This document shows positions 46,592 to 58,500 of a stretch of 64,000 bases of DNA, one piece after another. The notes beneath the pieces are model-generated. The model worked only from the letters and a program-made list of their open reading frames with translations. It was not told the origin of the DNA and did not search any database. This stretch comes from Bacteroidota bacterium (GTDB lineage: Bacteria > Bacteroidota > JABWAT01): positions 1-64,000 of the forward strand of contig JAFLBE010000013.1 of the NCBI GenBank assembly GCA_017303995.1. The letters run 5' to 3'. Each line of letters starts with the position of its first letter. Positions within the stretch are counted from its first letter, which is position 1. The position numbers were made by a program, and so were the translations under genes.

Positions 46592-49500
46592 ATGAAGAAG
46601 TTGCTAACGTCGGCTCTTTTTGCTGTTATTCTGTTCACATCCGGGCTTTCGTTTGCCCAGGTTGATGGTGATTACCAAACCCTTGGTTCTGGTGCTTTCA
46701 ACTGGTCAAATGCGGCCAGCTGGCAGAAACGGGTTGGTGGTGCATGGGTTGGTTCAGTTGACTATCCCGGGCAAAATACCGGTGCAGGTACTGTAACCAT
46801 ATTGGGTACGATGACAGGTACAGTTACTCTTGATCTTTCCCCGGCAAATGCTATCGGTGCCTTAGTCGTTCAGAATGGGACAGGGGTAACTGATCTGGCA
46901 CTTGGTGCGCAAACTCTCTCTGTTACGGGTGCTGTTACCATTGCGGCTTCAGCAACGCTTGATGCAGGATCTTCCACATTTAATGTTGGCGGTGTTTTTA
47001 CAGCTACCGGTACCTTTACCTCGGGTACTTCTACAGTTGTTTTTAACGGTGGTATTCAATCTCTTACAGCCGGAACATTTTATAACTTAAATATTCAGTC
47101 ATCTTCTTTTTCCCTGGGTGCTGGAACTGTAACAGTAAATAATAATTTTTCAGTTACAAACAGTTCAACAACAAGTGTAACTGTTGCAAACATCCTGAAT
47201 GTTGCAGGTTCATTTACAGTTGCGTCGGGAAGTGTATTCTCTGCTACTAATGGAACTGTTAACTTGACAAGCAGCAGTTTGGGTCAAACTGTGGATCTTG
47301 CTTCTGGTTCTAATTTCTTTAACCTAGGATTTTCAGGTACAGCAGTTAAAACTGCCAATTCCAATTTGGATATAAATGGAAATGTCACCATAACCGGTAG
47401 TACTGCTGGTTTATTTAATGATGGTGGTTTTGGTCTCACAGTTGCCGGTAACTGGACAGTTGCAAGTACAGATCCTGCTAATCCATTTTCAAACACAGGT
47501 TCGGTCACTTTTGATGGTGGCAACCAAACAATCTCCAACTCCGTTAATACTGCAATTACTTTTTCAACGGTAACTTTTGCTGGTACAGGAACAAAAACGG
47601 TTTCTGATAGTGAGGTGATGACAATTAATACCCTTGCTACAATTAGTACAGGATCAACTTTAGCCTTAGGTACAACTGCAACTGGTTCTACGATGGGCGG
47701 TGCGGGTACTCTTGTTATTAACGGCCAGTTAAATCTTTACAAAACTGCAACCCCATTCCCAGCTGTTGCTTCTTTGACAGTAGCTACCAATAGTTTGATT
47801 TATTATGTGGGTAATGGTGCTGGTCAAGAAGTGCCGGGTACTTATCCAGGTGGAAATATTCCTTATTTCAATCTTTATGTCAACAGTGGTTCAAAAACTG
47901 CAACTGGTAACTTAACTGTAACAGGTACACTATACATTTACAATGGGGTAAACCTTAATTTAGGAAATTTTACTCACCATTTTTCTGGTGCTGTTACTTT
48001 GGCTGGTGCAACATCACAAATAACTTCTGGTGCAACCGGAACAACAACCCTTGATAGTGATGATGCAAATCAAACTTTGACCGTTACGACAAGTAACAAT
48101 GCACAGTTTCAAAACCTCAACATTACCCTCAATGCTCCTACAGCATCAAGAACCAAAACCATTACAAATAATATTGATGTTCGGGGAACGTTTAACGTAA
48201 CTAATACCGGTGGTGATGTAAACCGTGTTCTATATATCACTATGGGAACCTCACAAATTACAAGTACAGCAGGTACGGGTACTGCGTTTACTTTGGGTTC
48301 AAACGTTATTTTTCAATCATCTGCTACCGGAACAAATTTTGGTTCAATGATCAATGATTATGCAACCATTACTCTGGCTGCTGATTCATACATCTATTTA
48401 TACGGGGCAGCTGTTACTATTCCTGTGCTAAATGGTGGTGCATCTTATGGTAGTTTATTTTTAACTACATCCGGAACAAAAACGGCTTCGGGTGATTTAG
48501 TTGTTAATGGTAACTTTGTTATGAACAACACCGCCGGCCTAATTTTTACTGATGCCGGCTATACAATTACTGTTAATGGTAATTTTAATAAAGGTGGCGG
48601 AAATCCGACATACACCCAAGCTAACACAACCACCAGTAATCTTGTTTTTTCAGGTAATGATCAAGCAATTGGTGGAAACATAGCTTTTGGTGGAAATAAT
48701 TATGGGGGGGGTACTGTTTCTCTTTACCGTGTCCTCTTTTCTGGTTCTGGTACAAAAACACTTTCAGCTGCTTTTACCATTACAGATGGTGGTGAATTGA
48801 CAATTGACTCAGACGCAAATGTTCTGACAGCGAACAATGTTAATTTTGCAGGAGCAAATTGGTTTAATAATGCAGGAGGAACATTTGTTCAGACTGCCAG
48901 TACGACAACACTGAATGGTGTTGCCAATATGAACATTGATAACGGTGTTTCTTCGAGTTATTTTAATGTGTTTACCATAAATAGTGCTACAGGTACGGTT
49001 ACTCTGCTTTCCGATATTGACGTTCATTCAAACCTTAACTTTACTGTAAACGCTGCAACTTTAGATGCAACCAACCGGACGATAACAGTTTCTGGTGCCT
49101 GGACGAGGAACTCTGGAACAAATTTTACTTCAACTGGTTCGACAGTGATTTTCGACGGCAATACACAACAAAATGTTACTGTATCGGGCGGTTCGATTTT
49201 TAATAATTTGATTTTCCGGAATTCGGGTACAAAGTATTTTATATCATCCGGAACTACAGCTACTGTCAATGGTGATCTGACCATTGAGGGCGGTGCAACT
49301 TTCGATACTTACAATGTTACCAATATATCACTTTATGGTAACTGGACAAATGTGGGTACTTTTACAAACCGAAATTACATCATTACTTTTGCTGGTACTG
49401 ATCAGATAATTGGGGCCTCAACTTTTGGGTCTATTGTATGTGCAGGGTCTGGAACAAAAACTTTGAATGGTAATATTGTTCTTTCAAATGCACTCACAAT

Positions 49501-52500
49501 TAATGATAATGTAACCTTGGATGTTTCAAATAATAATTATACAATCAGTATTGCAGGTATTTGGAATAATATTCAGGCCAATGGTGTTTTTGAAGCCCGT
49601 CAGGGAACAGTAAATTTCTGGGGTAATGGAAGAACCATTAATCCTGGTTTGAATTCACAAACTCTTGCTAATAAAAACTTCTATAATCTTGAAGTTAATC
49701 TAACAGCAGGCCAAACACTTACAGTTGCTCTTGACAACCCGATTGATGTTGATAACGATTTCACCATGATAACGGGTAATTTTACAACCGGTGCATATAC
49801 TGCCGGATTGAAGCCTTTTACTGTTGGTGGAGATTTTGTAAATACCGGAGCTGGCACCTTTACCAATACTGGTTGTCGGTTAACATTTGACGGCGATCCT
49901 TCAGGTATTGGAACTGTAGACTTTGATTTAAATACATCAAATATGACTGGCCCGGTTACTGTTGCAATTGGTTCTACCGATACGCTAAAGGTTGGTTCTT
50001 CATTTACGAATTCCTATGCTGCCAACGGTACAAATTACACAATTGAAGTTCAGTCAGGTATCTTTTTCTTCAACAAAAAGACGATTACCCTTTCTGGTTA
50101 TACGAGTGGTAGTTCTGTTTACCTGTCAAGTGTAAACGCTTCATTCTATATGAACAGTGATGCAACCTTGTTACTTGCAAATTCTGCTGTAGTCACTAAT
50201 GCTGGTGGAAATGTTAAAATTTTGGGTACAAATGGTGCAATTGCAACAATTACCCGTTCAAATACAACCGGTTTTACAATCGATCAATCCTCGGGTACAT
50301 TTGAAGCCAGATATTATCAAATTGAATATTTAAGAACGACGGGAATTTCTTTTACCGGCGGTACAATTGACGCCACCAATAATTTTTCTGACGGAACTTT
50401 TTCAAATGGTGTTGATGGGTCTGTTGGTTCACAGTACATTAATTTCGGATCACTGAATTTGGGTGCCGGTTTAACAATAAATAACGTTGTATTTAACGGC
50501 GGACAGGATTTTAACGTTTCCCGGACTGCACTTTCTGTAGGCTCTATTACATTTAACGATGCTACCGGAGCAAAAGCAGGCCAGGGTTCTGAAAATGACC
50601 CGGGAGCTTTGGTTGCCTGGAATTATATTGCAGTATATTGGGATGGTGGTGGAGATGGAACGACTTGGGAAGATCCGGATAACTGGATTTCTGATGAAAT
50701 TCCAGCAATTGATCAGAATGTGATTTTAGATCACTCTTTTGTTGCTGGTGTCTATACTCTTAGTATAAATTCAGCTGCAGAATGTGCAAACCTTATTATG
50801 GATGCTGGTGGTGCCAACGTCATTACTCTAAATCTGGTTACAGGTAGTCTGACCGTTTCTGGTAATTTAAATATTCGTGCACTTACCACATTGGCACAAT
50901 CAAATGGTACTACTTTGAATGTTGCAGGTAACTGGGCGAATTCTGGTACTTTTACTGCCAATTCCGCCACTGTCACTTTTAATGGATCAAGTAAAGATGC
51001 TACCATAACTACTGGTGGTTCCTCTTTCTATAATCTAACAATAAATGCTCCAAGTTCAACATACACCTTGGCAGGAAATGCAATAATAGTTGGTGGTAAC
51101 CTCACTATTTCTGATGGAACACTTAATGTTTCTTCCGGTAATCTTGGCGTAACTGTTGCTGGTAATTGGTCAAATACAGGTAGTGGTGTTTTTGTACCAA
51201 GATCCGGTACCGTAACACTTAACGGAAATGGTACCAATCAAAATATAACTGGTGGTCCTTTTTACAATTTTACAACATCCAGTGGTTCTGGTGGTGCAAC
51301 ACGTACCATATTGTCAAATATCGACATCAATAATCAGGTTAGCATTGGTGCGAATACAACTTTGGTTGGAGGAACTTATACGATTTATGTTGGTGCCAGT
51401 TCTGGAGCTGCCTGGGTAAAAACAGGATCGTTTACTGCAAATACAAGTACAGTCATCTTTGATGGTGTTAACGCAACTATTGATAATGGTAGTGGGAGTG
51501 TTACTACTTTCTATAATTTAACCCTTGCCGGAACAGGAACAAAAACTTTCAGTGCGCTGGGCGGGAACATAACAAATAATGTTACTGTAAATTCAACAGT
51601 TGGTGGTGTTGATTTGGGTACAGGAAGTTTTACAGTAGGTGGAAGTTTTACACTTACAGGCGGAACAACCCTTACTGTTCGTCAAGCAACTTTGCCGTTG
51701 AGTTCATTGGTATTAAGCAGCAATTCAACTGTTTATTACCTTGATAATGGTGATCAAACAATCTTCCCAACTACTTACGGTAACCTTACAGTCGGTCGTG
51801 TGACCGGTGGCTCTACTCCTAATAAAAATATAAGTGGAACTACTATAATAACTGGGAATCTTAATCTTAATGATGCAGAAGTGCGGTTGAATCTTGGAAA
51901 TTATTCTGTTTCCGTTGCTGGTAATATCGGAGTTCCTGCTGGTGCTGGTGCAAACTTTAATACCGGAACATCAACTGTTACACACAATGGTGGTAACTGG
52001 AATATAGACACAGATATTGATGCTTTTTACAATCTGATTATGGCTGGTACAGGAACAAAGACCGTTTATGGTACTTTCTCAGTCGGTAACAACTTGACAA
52101 TTAATGCTGGTGTAACGGTAACAGCACATACCCAAGCTGGACCTGTTTATAATTATTTCACAGGTTCTGGGGCTGGACTTTTTACAATGGCTTCAGGTGC
52201 AACGCTTAACTGGTCAATTCCAAACACTATTGACGCTTTCCCCTCATTTGGTTCTTACTCACTAAATTCAGCTTCAACTGTGTTATTCTATTCTCAAACT
52301 GAAAGTCAGATCATTCCTGGTAATGTTACTTTTGGTAATCTGAACCTTTATTATAGCGCCAATGGATTGTATACGAAAACAATATCAGGTTCAACACTCA
52401 ATGTTGCAGGGAATTTGACTTTAAATAGTACGTATACTGCTGGTGTTTTAACTGAATTTGTAACATTGGATATTACAAGTAAAACACTAAATGTCGGTGG

Positions 52501-55500
52501 TAACTTCTCAATAAATGACGGATGTGTACTTACAACAACAGGAAGTACTGTTAACTTTAATGGAACTACACAAACTATAAATAATCCAAGTGGAACCGCC
52601 TTAACCTATACGTTCAATAATATTGGTTTTTCGGGTACAGGAACAAAAACCTTTGGTAATGGTGGTGATAGTTTTATTATCCTTGGAAATTTAACAAACG
52701 GTTCAGGATCAACCATAAGTACTGCCAGAAATATTAATTTTACTGGAAGCACATGGACGAATTCAGGTGTATTTACTGCCACAGGTGGTACAGTCACCTT
52801 TGATGCAACTGCCAATCAATCGATAAATCCAGGCACTGGAAGTACTTTTAGTGCTGTCACATTTGTGGATGCAGATGGAGCAACAGGTGGGAACACCAAA
52901 ACAATTACTGGTAATGGAATTGTAACTACAGGTGTCCTTACCGTTGGTGATGGAACCAATGATGTTATCCTTGATTTTGGATCTTTATCACATAGTTTGG
53001 GTGGAGTCGTTACTGTTACCGCATTTGGAACCTGGACAACAACAAATTCGAATTTGGATTTTAATGGAAACGCAAATCAAAATTTACCAGCAGTTACAGC
53101 AAAGAATGTAACTGTATCGAGAACGAATGTTGCAAACTATACAAAAACCCTTACGGGCAATTGGATTGTTGATGATTTAACTATTGGTGCTGGTGTTACC
53201 CTTGATGTAAGTGTTACCAATTATTCGATTACCGTAAACGGAAATTGGACAAACAGTGGTGCTTTTACTGCAAGAACAGCTACAGTAACTTTTGACTCAC
53301 CCAATACAACTGCTAAGACAATTACAGCAGGAGTTTCAGCTTTTAATAATGTTTCTTTTAATCAGGGAAGTACGTCAGCAAGAACATTCTCACTTGCTTC
53401 AGCTTCATCCACATTTAATGGAAACCTTGTTGTAGGTACAAATGCTACTCTTGACTTGAATGGTAAAACTTTGATTTTAGGTAATAATGATAATCCTGAC
53501 GTAATTGAATCACATACCATTTCATCAGGCGGAACGCTGGATGTTGATGCCAATGCCAGCTTGAGATTTGATAACGTCGATGGACAGTCAACTCTTACCG
53601 TAGCAGGAACGTTGAAAGTTGTGGGTACTGATGCAAACAATATTGCTACAATTTCACAAAGTGCCGGTACGTTAAGAACCTTGATTACCATTAATGGCAA
53701 TATTGAAGCCCGGTACTATTTGTTTGAATATTTAGCTGATGCTGGTTTGCTTGTTACCTCTGGTGCAACAGTTCATGCCACCAATAATTTCTCAGATGGT
53801 TCCTGGTCAAACTTAACAACAACTGCAAGTTTAAACAGAAGATATCTTCAGTTGGATGCAAATACTGGTGACATTGCTATTAACAATGTCACCTTTAACT
53901 TCTCGGGAACACCAAATACGGCTAATCACTTTAACGTGGGACGGGTTAATACTGCAACAGGTACAATTACCTTTGGTGGTGTTGTTGATGGAACCCTTGC
54001 TGGACTAAATGCCACTACTAATTCAATATATGAAGCAGATCCCACAGGTGCAGCAAATGGATTGTTAGACTGGCCAATTACAACTGCCAAAACTTGGGTT
54101 GGTGGACTTGGTGTTGATGTTAATGACTGGAATGATGCAGCAAATTGGAGTCCGGTCGGAGTACCAGATAATTCATATGATGTAACTATTCCTACTGCAA
54201 CAAATTATCCACAAATTAAAAGTGCTAATGCATCATGCAAGAGCCTTACAATTTCAAATGGACAGCTTGAAGTAAAAAGTGGTTATGATCTTTCAGTTGT
54301 TGGTGATGTTGTAATTGGTTCAACCGGAACAGCAACCCTTGCAGTTTCCTCTTCTACAAGTGATATTACTGTTGGCGGTGCATGGACCAGAACAGCAACC
54401 GGTATTTTTACCAATGGGGGGGCAAAAGTAATATTTAATGCCTCTAGTGGTACTAAAGCTATTAATATGAATGGTGCAACTTATCAATTTGGGGCTGTTG
54501 ATTTTACAGGAGGAGCAATTTATTCCCTTATTGGTAATTTATATTTCAGCAAAACAGTAACAATTGAATCTGGAACAAGTGTTTTGGCAAGTACAAATAA
54601 TTATCAACTATCTTTTGCTGGTAACTTTTCAAATAACGGAACCTTTAATCCTAATCCTTCTGGAATTACAGGATCGGTTTATATTGCAGGTGGTTTGACT
54701 ACACAGAATATTTCTGGTGGGAATTTCTATAATCTTTATATAAATTCTTCAGGTACAAAAAATGTAATGAATAGTATGACTGTTGTTAATATCTTAACTA
54801 TTGATCCTAGTCGAATTTTAACTGTACAAAATTCGGATGCCAATATTTCCATTGGTGGGAACTTTACCAACTCCGGTACATTTAATGACGGTGGGGCATC
54901 ACATACATTTGCAGGTGCAACTTGGACCAACTCAGGGACTTACGCAGGTAATGGCACTGTAACATTCACTGGTGGTGGACAAACAATTAATGCTTCTTCT
55001 TTCTATAACCTTATTTTGGCTGGAACAACAAATTCAACAAAAACTTTGGGTGGGAATTTAACCATAAATGGCGACTTAACTGTAAATAATTCAATTTCAT
55101 TGAATTTAGTCACGTATTTGATTACAGGTACAGGTTCAAAAACCTTTACTTTTAATGGCACAACACTTACAGTTACTGGTGCAGATAATTTCCCTTCTGG
55201 ATTTGGAACAAACACAATGGTGTCCACTTCAAACACCAATTACAATTTTTCGAGTGCACAATCAATCAGAGGTGGTATTACCTATGGTAGTTTAACCTTG
55301 AATAATGCTAATACAAAGACCTTGACTGGGGATATAAGTATCGTCGGTAATTTAAGTATTGGTGTGGCAACTCTTGATGTAAGTACTAATAATTATACAA
55401 TTTACATCTCAGGAAACTGGACAAATAATAGTTCGGGTTCGTTTGTTGCAAGGCTTGGCGAGGTCATTTTTAATGGTTCTGTTACTCAGAATATCACAAA

Positions 55501-58500
55501 TGATGCAAATGCAAGTCCAAATTATTTTTATAAATTAACAAGTTCTGGTACATTGGTTCAATGTGTTACGTCTGCCATTACCATTGCTAATAACCTCCAG
55601 GTATCTCAGGGTACTTTTACTCTAAATGGTACTAGTTCTTTTGTGGGCGGTAATATCGTTGTTAGCGGAACTGGAGTAATTGCCCAAAGTGGAACTTTGA
55701 ATCTTAATGCTACTTCAGGTTCACTTGATTTGTATTTCAATGGAAGTTCACTTGCCAATCTTGTTATTAATGCATCCGGCGTAACTTATATTGTTCAGGA
55801 TGCACTTACCCTAGTTGGTTCATTTACTCTCACTGCTGGAACTTTTAATGGAAATTCAAAAATTATTTCATTAGGTGATGGAAATGGATCTGATGCGGTT
55901 TCCATTACAGGATCTTACATTGTAGGAGCTGGGGGGTCTTTACGACTAGGCGGTGGATCAGCTAATCTTACTGTAAACTCAGGGGGTTCTCTTGATTTAG
56001 TTGGTACTCCTTCCAGTAATGTTTATGTAACAAGACCAAACGCAGGTGGAACCTACGGCTTTACTGTAAATGGTTCGATTAGTGCACGTTACACTCTTTT
56101 TGAGTACATGAATGCAAGTGGAATTAAAGTAACTTCGACTGCCTCTGTAAATGCAACCAATAATTTTAGTGATTGTACGTTTACAAATGGTACAGCAGGT
56201 GGTTCAGCTACCTTGCTAAAACTTGAGCACTCAACGGCTGGGATAACAATCAACAATGTTTCGTTCCCGGTTAACCCAGGTGGTGGTGCAAGTAACGTTA
56301 CACGTAATGAAGCTTTAACAGGCATAATTTCATTAAATGCAGCAAGTGGTTCTTTCAGTGGGGAATCTTTTGACCAGGATCCTAATAACCTTGTGTCATG
56401 GCCAACTCCAATTACCCTGACCTGGAATGGTTCAATTTCTACCGACTGGTACACCGCGGCGAATTGGACACCAAGTTCGGGTGGAGTAATTGCCCCAGAT
56501 GCAACAACTAATGTAATAATTGCAACTGCAACCAACCAACCAACGATTTCTACAACGGGTGCAAATGCTAATAATATCACCATTAATTCAGGTGCAATTT
56601 TAACTGTCAATACATCGGATGATGGTACTGCAAATGACCTAAGTATTTCTGGAGACTTAACTATCACAGGAACACTTACCGTTTCTGGTAACGATGATAT
56701 CATTTCTGCTGCAGGAAACTGGACAAAGGGTGGAACTGGTACGTTTAACAATGGTGGGTCAACTGTTTTCTTTGAAGTTGCAAGCGGGGCAAAAACAGTA
56801 AATAATGGAACTGCTAATTTTTATAATCTAACAATAAATTCTGTTGGAACTGTAAATTTGGGTGCTTCGACAACGATTTCTAATGATTTAACGATTGTTG
56901 CAGGTACTTTGGATATCAGTAATAATGCCTATATTCTTACAGTGGGAAATAACTGGACAAATGCAGGTACCTTTAATGCCAGAACCGGAACGGTTGTGTT
57001 TAATAAAACAAGCGGAACTGGAAGTATATCAGCTGGAAGTTCTGCATTTTACAATATTACCTACAATGGTGGATCTGGTACTATTTTTCAATTGACATCC
57101 AATCTGTCAACTAATGGAAACACTACACTGTCGTCTGGTACACTCAATCTGAATGGTTTCATCTTCAATAATGGAGATGGCACTGGGGTTGACGCTTTGT
57201 CAATTACTAGTACCCTAAATGTTAATGGTAATTCCTTTCTAAAAATGGGTGCAAATTCAACAGTAACAGTAAATAGTGGTGGTCGTGTTCAAATCGTAGG
57301 TACAAGTGAATCAGCCGTCGCTACCGTAACCCGTCAGTCTGCCGGAACCTATTCATTTACAGTAGCTGATGGTGGTACTATTGAAGCAGCCTATTACACC
57401 TTTGAATATATGGGTGTAAACGGTATTCAAATCAATACCGGTGGATTGATTGATGCAACAAATGACTTTGATAACGGTACATTTGCCAATGGAACAACAG
57501 GTGGGGTTTATTTGAATTTTCTAGGAGAATTCAGTGATGCAGCTAACCACATCTTTGGTGGAAATCCGATTGATAATGTTACTTTTAATTCAGGTCCTCT
57601 ATACAATGTAAGAAGAACAAGTGGTGCAAATCAAATTGAATTCCGTGATGCTGGTGGATCACTTAGTGGCTATTTGTACGAAGATGACAATACTTCACCA
57701 AGTCCTACAACAGGTGTAATTTTTTGGTCATCATCAGGAGCAACCTACACTTGGCTTGGTACAGTTGATACCGATTGGGGAAATGTAAATAATTGGGATG
57801 ATGGCGATGGTGCTCCTTCAGCAGACTGGCCACAATCGACTCATTCAAACATTGCTAACCTTGTCATTAGTATACCTTCGGGTACACCTTTTGCTCCAAC
57901 TATTGATGCAGCAGATGATGCCGCGGCAAAAAATCTTACCATCAATGGGGGGGCGACACTAACGCTTTCTGGAAGTGCAACTCTGGTTGTAAGTAATATT
58001 CTTTCAAACAGTGGTACAATAGTTGCAGGTGGTTCAACAATTACAGTTGCTAATTCCTTTACAAATAGTGGTACATTTACCGCAGGTACAAGCACTTTAG
58101 TTTTAACTTCTGCATCTGGTACAAAAACAATTTCTAATGGTGGGTCTTCATTTTATAACCTCACACTTAGTGGCGCTTCAACATTTAATTTATCTGCAGC
58201 TTTAACCGTAACCAACAACTTATCAGTTAGTGCAGGAACTTTGGATGTTACTACTAATAATTATGCTTTGAATATTGGTGGAAATCTTGCCATTTCGGGT
58301 ACTGGTATTTTGACCAGCCGTTCAGGCACTATTACGATGAACGGAACTGGTGCAAAAACACTTGATCCAAGAACAAGTTCATTATATGCACTTGTTATCA
58401 ACAAAACAGGTGGTGGATCTGTAACTTTAACGACGAATAACCTAACGTTGAGTAATAACCTTACTCTAACAGCGGGTACATTTGCTGTTGGATCTCTTAA

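Noticed and set aside
56089-56751. 220-residue open frame on the minus strand inside the giant gene
   Set aside because: Antisense shadow of the repeat protein: composition is Val/Pro/Leu-rich as expected from the reverse of Thr/Gly/Asn codons, and similar shadows recur with each repeat.
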